Below are positions 27,181-35,017 of a DNA stretch of 64,000 nucleotides, one piece after another. Position 1 is the first letter of the stretch, and every line of letters begins with the position of its first letter. A program made the position numbers and the translations under genes. Source of the DNA: B25-G16 sp964549945. GTDB lineage: Bacteria; Desulfobacterota; DSM-4660; Desulfatiglandales; B25-G16. The stretch is taken from assembly GCA_964549945.1 (NCBI GenBank), contig CAZJXD010000001.1:1-64000 (forward strand), read 5' to 3'. The notes under the pieces were generated by a model. It ran no database searches, was not told the DNA's origin, and worked only from the letters and a program-made list of their open reading frames with translations.

Positions 27181-27757
27181 TTTGGGTTCAGCGATTTAAA
27201 CCGCTTATCGCCTTTAAGACTTGATTTTCGATTTGAGGGTGTCTTTACCTAGAGATGCTGAACAAGGCCGACGAGCGGAAGTGGCATTTGAACAGATTTG
27301 ATGAAATCGTTATTTTTGTGATAAACGTAAAAAAATAGGCACGCAAGAAATTAGATTAGAGATTCTGCCGTATTCGTCTGGTGCTGAACAGGATCATGTT
27401 GAACTCTCGGTGACCGTAAACCATCCTGTTTTTATGAGTCAATGATGCACCCATTGAAAGGCTGGCATTACTCCTTTCGTTTCATCAGCTACATATTCAA
27501 GCCATATGTAAGGAAAAAGCCTTGCATTCTTCTAAAAGGTGCTTCCATTCAAATGCAAGGGGCTGTATTGCCTTAATTGAAATCCCTTTAAAAGGAATTT
27601 TGACAAATATGGGTTTATATATTAGCTAACACAGGGTTAACCTATTGGGCTATATGACAGAATACCATAATGGGATTAGACAATTGAAAAAAGGCATCCT
27701 CAAAGAGATGAGGATTTAAAAAAGATTTTATATTTTACCAATAGGAGGCCTATTAAG
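27181..27757. other. AT-rich non-coding interval
   Basis: 577 nt with no supportable gene. It holds two inverted repeats: AACAGGAT (27387-27394) with ATCCTGTT (27423-27430) followed by a short T-run, and CCTTGCATT (27520-27528) with AATGCAAGG (27552-27560). A TTGACA near 27600 could be a -35 for the downstream membrane protein, though no good -10 lies at 16-18 nt. Composition matches the AT-rich genes on both sides. Confidence 0.4.
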
Positions 27758-28207
27758 ATGGTATTGGAAGATAAGCCAATCGCTAAATCTGATTTACCTG
27801 CTCGGGTTAATATATTGGAAGAGTATAAGTTGCTAACTGAGGAAAGCCGATTTGTGATGACCAGATATATACAGGCCCTGGGCCTTTATCTTGCTTTGAT
27901 TGGCTTTGGTGTAAAAGAAGTTTTATCAACACCAGCTAACGAAATCTCTTTAATAATTGCCGTTTTTATTACTTGCTTCAATGGGCTGGGATACTATGGT
28001 GCGAGGAAATTTAAGGGAATGGCATATCACGCTTTGAATCGTCAGGCTCTGCTTGCTGACCATCTTGATATGCAGCGTCCTTATCCAATGACTTGGGGAT
28101 ATCGCAGTGGAATCGCCTGTCTTATCATTTCTCAAATTTCATTAATAATTATCATCATTATCAGATTCTTTCATATTATCCCAGTGGTTTGGGGATCTTA
28201 CAGCTGA
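27758..28207 (+). CDS. small integral membrane protein of unknown function
   Basis: A 149-residue protein with an amphipathic N-terminal segment (EEYKLLTEESRFVMTRY) and three predicted transmembrane helices, two adjacent (about 44-60 and 65-83) and one near the C-terminus (about 118-140, very rich in Ile). AGGAGG stands 9 nt before the ATG, an excellent ribosome-binding site, so it is likely expressed. I do not recognise the family. It is AT-rich like the preceding flavoprotein and may share its origin. Confidence 0.7.
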   Translation: MVLEDKPIAKSDLPARVNILEEYKLLTEESRFVMTRYIQALGLYLALIGFGVKEVLSTPANEISLIIAVFITCFNGLGYYGARKFKGMAYHALNRQALLADHLDMQRPYPMTWGYRSGIACLIISQISLIIIIIIRFFHIIPVVWGSYS

Positions 28208-28354
28208 AACGGCTGTCTTAACTTTGCTGAGATTTGATTAGGAATTATCATTTTTTTTAAAAATAGCTTCCTCCCGTCAATATATTCAGAAACGAACCAG
28301 TTAAAATGATCTTAGTCTCTTATGGGATTATGCAAAGGGCAGCGTGTCAGAATT

Positions 28355-29086
28355 TTATGGATAAACCTTATTGGTGTGTCCTGGAGACATTCCTGGATGC
28401 CAAGGGGAGCGCAGGATCTCGTTGCTTTTCGGGCCACAGTTGAACAGCAGATCGAAAGAGGAGAGGTTTCGGATAAAGTTCCCCCAAAGCTGGGGATACA
28501 CAGGTGTTGGGGGATCAAAGAGATGTAAGCGTATGCCGGCACCGGAGAGCAATTCCTTGTCGAGATACTTCTCCGCGCTCCTCTGGGCCAGATAGTCGGA
28601 TGAGCCCACCTTGCGGCATATCTCAACCAGAAGCTCGGTTCCCTTACCCCGGATGCCTAAATCGGAGAGCATCATGAGGGGTGTGTCAATCATGAGGTGT
28701 CTATGTAAGTATTCTATAATGCTCATGTTGATGTCTATGAGCCTTTCGAATTTCCCTGAGAGGGTTTCCGCTAAAAAATCCACATGATCCCTGAAATAGG
28801 GCGCATGTGCATAGGAGGTTTTAAGGCTGGCCATATGCTTTCTCCTCCAGTTCCCCTCGAGGCATATTCTTACCTCATTGATCTTTTGGAGGCCCAATCC
28901 CTTTCTCCACACGGGGATGGTAATCCATAGGGTTCCCCCATCATTTTTGAAGCGATTCCGCGTTATCCAGGTGGTCCCTCGGGGGAATTGAACCTCGTCG
29001 AGGATAACCATGGTATCGGAGAGATAGGCCTTTGAGAAGAAACCGATGAAAGGTGCAAAAAACGGCTGGTTGGCGGATATGATCAT
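28355..29086 (-). CDS. WbqC family protein
   Basis: A 243-residue WbqC-like protein, a family found with polysaccharide and glycan-modification genes. The signature is visible: QPFFAPFIGFFSKAY, LDEVQFPRGTTWITRNRFK and TIPVWRKG. Biochemical function is not established for most members; a role in sugar transfer or modification is suspected. The start codon overlaps the mobA stop by 4 nt (ATGA), so the two are translationally coupled. Confidence 0.85.
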   Translation of the reverse strand: MIISANQPFFAPFIGFFSKAYLSDTMVILDEVQFPRGTTWITRNRFKNDGGTLWITIPVWRKGLGLQKINEVRICLEGNWRRKHMASLKTSYAHAPYFRDHVDFLAETLSGKFERLIDINMSIIEYLHRHLMIDTPLMMLSDLGIRGKGTELLVEICRKVGSSDYLAQRSAEKYLDKELLSGAGIRLHLFDPPTPVYPQLWGNFIRNLSSFDLLFNCGPKSNEILRSPWHPGMSPGHTNKVYP

Positions 29087-29742
29087 CTCTGTTTTCCGAT
29101 GCCCTGGGTCTTTACGAGGGATTGTATTCTGGCAAATTCCTCAGGTGTGTTGATATTCAAGAAGGCCTCGTCCGGGGAACAGAATCGTCTGATCTCATCT
29201 TCTCTCACGTATCTGACCGACACCCGATCGTAGAAGAGCCTCACCTGGTAGTGCTTCTCGTCAATGAGGTCCTTAATAGTGTCTAAGCAGGATCGGGTGT
29301 ATAAGGCATACAGCGGCTCGACCCATTCGCCTACGGAGGGAACTACCACTGCGTGATTATCGATAAGGTCGACCATGTAACGAATTAAGCCCTTGTGTAA
29401 AAGCGGCATATCGCATGCCACAAAGAACCCCGCCTGCTCAGAGATGCTGCGCAGCCCTGTGTATATTCCCCCGATGGGCCCCAAACCCTTGATGAGGTCT
29501 TCTACCATTGGCAATTTGAGATACTCGAAGTCCCTCTCTTGGTTGGTCACCAGGATCACCCGCTTGAAGACCCTCTTCATCTCCTCAGCGATATGTTCGA
29601 TTAGCCGAACGCCGCCAATCTGGAGGAAGGCCTTGTTCCGGCCATATCGTGTGCTTAATCCGCCTGCCAATATGACGCCGGTGACGTGTTCGTATCGTGC
29701 AGGAGGCTCGGTATCGGCTTTCGTTTTCACAGTTGATTCCAT
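29083..29742 (-). CDS. mobA: molybdenum cofactor guanylyltransferase
   Basis: Attaches GMP to molybdopterin to make the MGD cofactor. A 219-residue protein with VILAGGLSTRYGRNKAFLQI (the GGxSxRxGxxK signature), ILVTNQ, GLGPIGGIYTGL and FFVACDMPLL. The frame extends upstream to a TTG at 29835, but the ATG at 29742 gives normal MobA length; neither start has a strong ribosome-binding site. The product is needed by the formate dehydrogenase at 9.5 kb, which uses a bis-MGD cofactor. Coupled to the WbqC gene. Confidence 0.9.
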   Translation of the reverse strand: MESTVKTKADTEPPARYEHVTGVILAGGLSTRYGRNKAFLQIGGVRLIEHIAEEMKRVFKRVILVTNQERDFEYLKLPMVEDLIKGLGPIGGIYTGLRSISEQAGFFVACDMPLLHKGLIRYMVDLIDNHAVVVPSVGEWVEPLYALYTRSCLDTIKDLIDEKHYQVRLFYDRVSVRYVREDEIRRFCSPDEAFLNINTPEEFARIQSLVKTQGIGKQR

Positions 29743-29890
29743 GGGTTTCGGTGATTCGTATATATACAAAAAACATCGTGATTCGTCAAAATCCAAACAC
29801 ATTGGAGGCGTATCTCGCCCCGTGATTTCCCTCAAACAGGTGGGATTATGGTTATATTTTTTCGATTTAAAAAAATTCGAGCGTAACCTA

Positions 29891-29921
29891 TTGACATAAA
29901 AGGTATTTTATGCCATATAGA
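29891..29921 (+). promoter_or_regulatory. promoter upstream of infA
   Basis: A perfect TTGACA at 29891-29896 with CATATA (17-nt spacer) or TATAGA (19-nt spacer) as -10, about 40 nt upstream of the infA start. Confidence 0.45.
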
Positions 29922-29958
29922 AAATATATAGATTAAATACAGGAGAAGAGAGGAGGAA

Positions 29959-30177
29959 TTGAGTAGAGACGATCTCATACACCTTGAGGGTGTAGTTAAA
30001 AAGATGTTAGGCGGAGGAACCATGGAGGTTGAGTGCGACCAAGGAGTGAAGATCACCGGCGTTCTTTCCGGCAGAATGAAGAAGAACAAGATCAAGGTCA
30101 TAGTGGGGGATAAGGTCCAGGTGAGCGTCTCCCCTTACGATACCTCCCACGGATTGATTACCTACCGCCTGAAGTAG
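29959..30177 (+). CDS. infA: translation initiation factor IF-1
   Basis: A 72-residue OB-fold protein matching IF-1: RDDLIHLEGVVKKMLGGG, then a strand with GVLSGRMKKNKIKVIVGDKVQV and a tail ending TYRLK. It binds the ribosomal A site during initiation. The start is TTG with a very strong AGGAGGAA directly upstream. It stands alone rather than in the ribosomal protein cluster; some Proteobacteria carry an extra infA, so this may be a second copy. Confidence 0.92.
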   Translation: MSRDDLIHLEGVVKKMLGGGTMEVECDQGVKITGVLSGRMKKNKIKVIVGDKVQVSVSPYDTSHGLITYRLK

Positions 30178-30257
30178 CAGCTCCATGTTTCACTTATCCT
30201 ACCTCTCTCGGCCTCGGGGTGCTACAAAACCCGCTAATCTGAGCGCACAAGGCCTCC

Positions 30258-30674
30258 TCAGCCAAATCCCTGGACTATCAATTTCCTGCGCCTTTTTCTG
30301 TTATCAAAGTCCAAGAGCACAATCTGCTGCCACGTGCCGGTGAGCAGCCTATTGTGAGCGAAGGGCACCGTGAGCGAGGCCTTGCATATCGCCGATCGTA
30401 CATGGGAGAAACCATTCCCATCCCCCCATCGCAGGTTGTGCCTGTACTCTATGGTTCGGGGGATGAGCCTTTCAAAGGCGTTTTTCAGATCATCTATTAC
30501 GCCTGATTCGAATTCGATAGTAGTGACACCGGCGGTAGAGCCGGGAACGAATATGGTAACGGAGCCCTCGGAGAAGGGGAGATCCCTCACAAAGCCGTTT
30601 ACCAGTGATGTGATATCGCGAACATCGTTAAATCCCCCGGTTTCTATCTCGAGTTCTCTTGTGACAACCGTCAT
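30258..30674 (-). CDS. yjbQ: YjbQ/UPF0047 family protein
   Basis: A 138-residue member of UPF0047. Recognisable segments are FVPGSTAGVTTIEFE, EYRHNLRWGDGNGFSHVRSAICKASL and TGTWQQIVLLDFDNR, with the conserved His and Asp residues. The Escherichia coli member has weak thiamine-phosphate synthase activity, but the physiological role of the family is unsettled. It lies between infA (convergent) and rsmG, 84 nt from the latter's stop. Confidence 0.9.
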   Translation of the reverse strand: MTVVTRELEIETGGFNDVRDITSLVNGFVRDLPFSEGSVTIFVPGSTAGVTTIEFESGVIDDLKNAFERLIPRTIEYRHNLRWGDGNGFSHVRSAICKASLTVPFAHNRLLTGTWQQIVLLDFDNRKRRRKLIVQGFG

Positions 30675-30758
30675 GACCCAATATCCTCCGTTAGCTTAGT
30701 GCTTCGATTCGCGAACATATGCCCTGTATTTTTGTCAGAATAACAGTATCAGCTGCTC

Positions 30759-31445
30759 TCACTCAGGGTTTAGGTGTCTTTTTAGGATGAGCAGATGTCT
30801 CTCCCCCCGCGTCTCAGGGAGGCGGTATGCGGCCTCTGTCTCAATCACGAAGCCCAGATCCTCTATTACACCCTGACTGTTGGTTATCTCGCGATGAATA
30901 CCCGACCCCCTATAAGTAACCAAAAGGCCTCCTGGCCTGATGTGGGGCCTACAGATGCCGATTGTCTTCTTAAGTGGCGCCAGGGCACGGGCCGTAACGA
31001 TATCGTAGCCGTGGAGCAGGGCTGACAGATCATCGCTTTTCTCCGCCCTCCCCTGGAATGCCTTAATTCCCTTGAGGCCTATCTTTCTGATCATATCCTT
31101 TAGAAAACTCACCTTCTTCGCCTTAGCCTCCAGCAGATGAACCTCGTACTTCGGTCTCGCTATCTTGAGCGGCAGGCCCGGTATTCCGGCCCCTGAACCC
31201 ACATCGAGAAGGGTTCCGCTAGAGGGGAGATAGGAGAGGGCCACCAGCGGGTCGAGCAGGAGTTTTATGAGCATATCCCTTTTTTTCGCTATGCCGGTGA
31301 GATTCATTCGTCTATTCCATGCCCATAACCCCTCCAGGAAGAGGATAAAGAGGCGCAGCTGTTCCTCTGAGAGCACTACCCCGAATTGATGGGCTCCCCG
31401 TTTTAGTACTTGGCCATCGTTGTCCACTGTTCCCAGAGAGCTCAT
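30759..31445 (-). CDS. rsmG: 16S rRNA (guanine-N7) methyltransferase RsmG
   Basis: Methylates G527 of 16S rRNA. A 228-residue Rossmann methyltransferase with WNRRMNLTGI, the SAM loop LLDVGSGAGIPGLPLKI, HLLEAKAKKVSFL and VTARALAPL, all standard RsmG motifs. The frame extends to a TTG at 31544, but the ATG at 31445 fits the family length. rsmG often lies beside parAB near the chromosome origin; here parAB is 13 kb away and mnmG is absent. Confidence 0.93.
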   Translation of the reverse strand: MSSLGTVDNDGQVLKRGAHQFGVVLSEEQLRLFILFLEGLWAWNRRMNLTGIAKKRDMLIKLLLDPLVALSYLPSSGTLLDVGSGAGIPGLPLKIARPKYEVHLLEAKAKKVSFLKDMIRKIGLKGIKAFQGRAEKSDDLSALLHGYDIVTARALAPLKKTIGICRPHIRPGGLLVTYRGSGIHREITNSQGVIEDLGFVIETEAAYRLPETRGERHLLILKRHLNPE

Positions 31446-31654
31446 TGCCGAAACGCCTGTTATCTCTATCGATATCTTAGCAATATTAAGATACACGGGG
31501 ATTCGAAGGCAAGGAGAATCGGGTTGCAGGCAGAACGAGACCAAAGTACTGGATGTGGATAGGTAAGGGCGCCACTTTATAGGAACTTGATTTTTAAGAG
31601 GGAAGTGTTTAGAGTACGGGGGACGAAATCGAACCTCGGGGAGGCTAGCAAGAC

Positions 31655-32155
31655 GTGGAGATAGTTGCCTATCCAGATGCCATCTTGAAGAAAAAGGCTG
31701 AGCCCGTAGGCCATATCGACCAGGGTATACAGGATCTCATAGAAAACATGGGAGAGTTGATGTACAGGGCCTCGGGTATCGGCCTCGCCGCAAATCAGGT
31801 GGGGGTAGCGAAACAGGTTTTTGTCTTCGATTTGGACTACCGGGAGAAAGGCAGAAATCTAAACGTCTTGATTAACCCCACGATCGTCTTGGCCGAGGAG
31901 AAAATAGAGTTCGAGGAGGGGTGCCTGAGCGTCCCCGATTTTCTGGCCAAGACCACCAGAAGGAAATACCTCAAGGTAAAGGGCCTTGATAGGAATGGTA
32001 GGCCCATCGATATTGAGGCGGAAAACCTGCTCGCTATCTGCATCCAGCACGAGATCGATCACCTTAATGGTACCCTGATACTTGATCATGTCAGCCACCT
32101 CAAGAGGAACCTCTACAAGAGGAGGATGGAGAAGCTGATGAAGAGGGATAGATAA
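31655..32155 (+). CDS. def: peptide deformylase
   Basis: Removes the N-formyl group from new proteins. A 166-residue enzyme with all three motifs: GIGLAANQVG, EGCLSVP (metal Cys) and QHEIDHLNG (two metal His and the catalytic Glu). The start is GTG with GGGGAGG about 9 nt upstream. The stop overlaps the fmt start (TAATG), the usual def-fmt operon. Confidence 0.95.
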   Translation: MEIVAYPDAILKKKAEPVGHIDQGIQDLIENMGELMYRASGIGLAANQVGVAKQVFVFDLDYREKGRNLNVLINPTIVLAEEKIEFEEGCLSVPDFLAKTTRRKYLKVKGLDRNGRPIDIEAENLLAICIQHEIDHLNGTLILDHVSHLKRNLYKRRMEKLMKRDR

Positions 32156-33126
32156 TGGATGAGAGAGCACCTCGTGAGCCTTTTCCCTCGCGACCCAGGA
32201 TAATCTTCATGGGAACGCCACAGTTCGCTGTCCCTACCCTTGAGACGATCATTTGTGAGAAATACGATATTCTATGCGTGGTTTCCCAGCCTGACAGGCC
32301 GAAGGGGAGGGGCCAGAAACTGTCCCCTCCCCCAATCAAGGTGATTGCCCGGGAGAATAATCTCGGGATTCTCCAGCCGGAAAGGCTAGACGATAGATTT
32401 CTCGAGGCTATTGATCCGTTACGGCCCGATCTTTTCGTCGTGGTAGCCTTCGGGCAGATTATTCCCGGTAAGGTCCTGAGCTCGGCCAGGTGGGGAGGGA
32501 TCAATATCCATGCCTCCCTCCTTCCTCAGTACAGGGGTTCCGCTCCGATCCAGTGGGCGATTCTCAACAACGAGAAGACCACGGGCCTCACTACCATGTT
32601 CATGGACGAGGGTCTCGATACCGGTCCGATTCTCCTTCAGCAGAAGGTAGATATCCAGGAAGGGGAGACGGCGGGTGAGCTGCACGACAGGTTGGCGATC
32701 CTCGCACCCGGTTTACTCATCAAGACCCTGAAGGGGTTGGCAGATGGCACGGTCGGGGCGATTGCCCAGGATGATTCCCTCGCCACCTATACCTCAAAGA
32801 TCACAAAGGAGAAGGGCCTGATAGACTGGTCGTGGCCCGCCGAGCGTCTCTATGGATTGATCAGAGGTCTGGATCCGTGGCCAGGGGCCTCAACCTATTT
32901 TAACGGAAAGCCCCTTAAGCTGTTCAGGTGTTTGCTCGCCGATACCTCGAGGAAACATTCAACCCCAGGTCGAGTTAGGGATTTCACGGAGAAGGGTCTC
33001 GAGATAGAGACGGGAAGGGGGACTGTAATAGTGAAGGAATTTCAATCACCGGGAAAGAGAAGGCTACCCGCCAGGGAGTTTATCCAGGGAAGCCGGATAG
33101 GGCCGGGAAGCGTTTTGGGGAAGTAG
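32155..33126 (+). CDS. fmt: methionyl-tRNA formyltransferase
   Basis: Formylates initiator Met-tRNA with 10-formyl-THF. A 323-residue protein with IIFMGTPQFAVPTL, VSQPDRPKGRG, the catalytic INIHASLLPQYRGSAPI (Asn-His) and MDEGLDTGPILLQ, plus the C-terminal OB-like domain. It overlaps def by one base. Downstream is a 130-nt convergent gap to the methylase gene without a clear terminator. Confidence 0.95.
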   Translation: MDERAPREPFPSRPRIIFMGTPQFAVPTLETIICEKYDILCVVSQPDRPKGRGQKLSPPPIKVIARENNLGILQPERLDDRFLEAIDPLRPDLFVVVAFGQIIPGKVLSSARWGGINIHASLLPQYRGSAPIQWAILNNEKTTGLTTMFMDEGLDTGPILLQQKVDIQEGETAGELHDRLAILAPGLLIKTLKGLADGTVGAIAQDDSLATYTSKITKEKGLIDWSWPAERLYGLIRGLDPWPGASTYFNGKPLKLFRCLLADTSRKHSTPGRVRDFTEKGLEIETGRGTVIVKEFQSPGKRRLPAREFIQGSRIGPGSVLGK

Positions 33127-33258
33127 AACGGTGTACTAAAACTAGCCAAGCATATTTGAAATTCGCGTCAACTTTACAGCAACGTTGATCGTAATGAGAG
33201 TGTTCAGAAAAGACGTCTTATCTGCCCACATGAGCATTGAGCCCCCTCACGGTTTCCG

Positions 33259-34023
33259 TTAACTCAGGTACATCAGGATTGCCCCGCATACCGCCACATT
33301 GAGCGATTCCGCCTTTTCCCTCGCGATGGTGATCTTCAACCGATGGTGAGATAAGTCCCTCAGCTGCGCTGAGATGCCGGAAGCCTCGTTGCCCAGGCAA
33401 AGCAGCAACTTGCGGCAGCGCGTGAGCACTGACGGATCGTGCACGCCGTTGAGGTCTGCGGCAACGAGGGTGAATCCGTCCTCTTTCAGGGCCTCTGTGA
33501 GCTCCAAGTATCGCGGCGTCCTTCTCATCCAAACCGAGAGTGCGCTACCAGCACTGGACTGCACGCACTTTGGGGACAGCGGATCAGCGCAGCGTTCGGT
33601 GAGGAGTACCCCGGAGAAATCAAAGGCCGCAGCAGTACGGATGAGGGTGCCCACATTTCCGGGATCCTGGATATCCTCGAGAAGCAGGACCTTGTTGCCC
33701 CTTTGTTCGGGCAGGCGATGCGAGTAGAGGTCAGCCGGGAGGCGGACTAAGGCCATTGTTCCCTGGGGTGTTTTCGAGGTGCAGATCGATCGAAACTGGT
33801 TCTCGGTGAGGGACTGTATGGAGTAGTTACGATACCTCCCAGGGAGTTCCCTAGTAGTAATAATTTCCAGGATCTGGTCGGGATGGGCGGTGGTGATCTG
33901 TTCAATGGCCCTTTGCCCCTCCACCAGGAATGCCCCGGCTTCTTCCCGCCCTTTTTTTGTGGCGAGCTTTTTATACCATGTAAGGGGTTTGAGCTGGGGT
34001 TCCCGCTTGCCAGGCATGGTCAT
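33259..34023 (-). CDS. TrmH/SpoU-family RNA 2'-O-methyltransferase
   Basis: A 254-residue SPOUT methyltransferase of the TrmH family (RlmB/TsnR-like). An N-terminal L30e-like domain (FLVEGQRAIEQ) precedes the knot with LLLEDIQDPGNVGTLIRTAAAF (motif 1, with the N and R residues), LLCLGNEASGIS (motif 2) and ITIAREKAESLNVAVCGAILMY (motif 3). The exact rRNA or tRNA target cannot be set. The start overlaps the RadC-like gene by 4 nt, so the two are coupled. Confidence 0.9.
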   Translation of the reverse strand: MTMPGKREPQLKPLTWYKKLATKKGREEAGAFLVEGQRAIEQITTAHPDQILEIITTRELPGRYRNYSIQSLTENQFRSICTSKTPQGTMALVRLPADLYSHRLPEQRGNKVLLLEDIQDPGNVGTLIRTAAAFDFSGVLLTERCADPLSPKCVQSSAGSALSVWMRRTPRYLELTEALKEDGFTLVAADLNGVHDPSVLTRCRKLLLCLGNEASGISAQLRDLSHHRLKITIAREKAESLNVAVCGAILMYLS

Positions 34024-34307
34024 AGGTGCCTCGCTATCCTCCTGGCCATCTCAAGGGCAGCAGCAATCCTGATGGCTTTCACCTGGCCAAGGCCTTTTAT
34101 GGTAAGGAAGTTTCGATACGGCTGGTTCGCCATCCCTTTGAATGAGCCAAATTTGGATAGAATCTCATCGGCAATCTTTTCAGCGGGCTTATCCTTAATG
34201 CCGGAGGAGATCAGGATGGCGAGAAGCTCTGCTTCTGTCAAGCTCTCCGGGCCGAGTTCCCGGAGCTTGCCCCCGGGATGCCACCACTTTTGAGATGATG
34301 AATCCAT
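34020..34307 (-). CDS. stand-alone RadC N-terminal (UPF0758) HhH domain protein
   Basis: A 95-residue protein equal to the N-terminal third of RadC: PGGKLRELGPESLTEAELLAILISSGIKDK followed by the helix-hairpin-helix KGLGQVKAIRIAAALEMARR. The JAB/MPN metalloprotease-like domain that normally follows is absent. The gene ends cleanly by overlapping the TrmH-type gene start by 4 nt, so it is more likely a true short gene than a random truncation. The ATG at 34307 has GAGG about 7 nt upstream; an ATG at 34319 is an alternative. Function unknown. Confidence 0.75.
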   Translation of the reverse strand: MDSSSQKWWHPGGKLRELGPESLTEAELLAILISSGIKDKPAEKIADEILSKFGSFKGMANQPYRNFLTIKGLGQVKAIRIAAALEMARRIARHL

Positions 34308-34322
34308 GTTTAACCTCATGAC

Positions 34323-34493
34323 TCAATTTTTTCTCTGCTTTTCCAACCAACCGTCTATGTCCCCTTTCTTGAAGCGCCATTGATTGGCGATCTTCAGCGC
34401 GGGAATCTTGCCTTGTTCTACCATTTTATAGATGGTTGGTTTGCTTATTTTTAGGTACTTTGAAAGCTCTTTGAGTGTGAGGAGTTCTTCCAT
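34323..34493 (-). CDS. excisionase/MerR-type small HTH protein
   Basis: A 56-residue protein starting MEELLTLKELSKYLKISKPT and ending KQRKN. It has the winged-helix signature of excisionase-type HTH proteins: LTLKELSKYLKIS, then TIYKMVEQGKIPALKI, then QWRFKKGDIDGWL. Similar stand-alone proteins are common in Desulfobacterota and phage/ICE modules, where they bind short DNA sites. It is 15 nt upstream of the RadC-like gene and should share its transcript. A tRNA-Ser gene follows on the other strand, but no integrase is present. Confidence 0.8.
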   Translation of the reverse strand: MEELLTLKELSKYLKISKPTIYKMVEQGKIPALKIANQWRFKKGDIDGWLEKQRKN

Positions 34494-34542
34494 GTTGTGC
34501 ATTCATCAATATTATTTTTAATTATTTTTATTTATCAAAGTT

Positions 34543-34571
34543 AGTAAATATTAATATTTATTGGAAGTCAA
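34543..34571 (-). promoter_or_regulatory. candidate promoter for the HTH-RadC-TrmH operon
   Basis: On the minus strand TTGACT (34571-34566) precedes a very AT-rich region with several possible -10 boxes (for example TATTTA), about 50-75 nt upstream of the HTH start. Confidence 0.3.
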
Positions 34572-34665
34572 GAAAAATCGTATGGGACCAATTATCGGGA
34601 ATTAGGGGACCGATAAGAGAAAAGATGGTCGTTTTATCTAGCGTATTTTGTTTTCGGGAAAATTT

Positions 34666-34694
34666 TTGACGGGTCTTTCCCAGTATGCTATAAA
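34666..34694 (+). promoter_or_regulatory. sigma70 promoter of tRNA-Ser(UGA)
   Basis: TTGACG at 34666-34671, a 17-nt spacer and TATAAA at 34689-34694, ending 8 nt before the mature tRNA 5' end. Confidence 0.65.
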
Positions 34695-34702
34695 ATCTAC
34701 GA

Positions 34703-34790
34703 GGAGGGATGTCCGAGTGGTTGAAGGAGGCGGTCTTGAAAACCGTTGTCCCGTAAGGGACCGTGGGTTCGAATCCTACTCCCTCCGCCA
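34703..34790 (+). tRNA. tRNA-Ser (anticodon UGA)
   Basis: An 88-nt class II tRNA. The acceptor stem GGAGGGA pairs with TCCCTCC, the anticodon loop CTTGAAA carries TGA, the long variable arm is TGTCCCGTAAGGGACC, the T loop is GGTTCGAATCC and CCA is encoded. An AT-rich hairpin (TTTAAC...GTTAAA) follows it. Confidence 0.95.
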
Positions 34791-34860
34791 GGAGATTTAA
34801 CGTTGTTAAATTTCACGAATGGCTTGTAGCGAATAGTAATCCCGAGTATACGGAATTTGC

Positions 34861-34954
34861 GGAGAGATGGCCGAGTTGGCTGAAGGCGCTCGCCTGCTAA
34901 GTGAGTGTAGGGTCAAAAGCTCTACCGAGGGTTCGAATCCCTCTCTCTCCGCCA
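34861..34954 (+). tRNA. tRNA-Ser (anticodon GCU)
   Basis: A 94-nt class II tRNA. The acceptor stem GGAGAGA pairs with TCTCTCC, the anticodon loop is CTGCTAA (GCT), with a long variable arm (TAGGGTCAAAAGCTCTA), GGTTCGAATCC T arm and encoded CCA. It is 70 nt after the other tRNA-Ser, probably co-transcribed. Confidence 0.95.
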
Positions 34955-35017
34955 AAGAAATTTAACCCTGCATATTTTACGACCAGCTTAGAGCAATTAA
35001 CGTCAGGCCAGGGACAT

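Noticed and set aside
27181..27757. Decayed gene in the AT-rich interval
   Set aside because: No frame gives a recognisable protein segment on either strand.
34323..34954. Genomic island attachment site at the tRNA-Ser genes
   Set aside because: An excisionase-like HTH and tRNA genes are present, but I see no integrase, direct repeat of the tRNA 3' end or other mobile genes.
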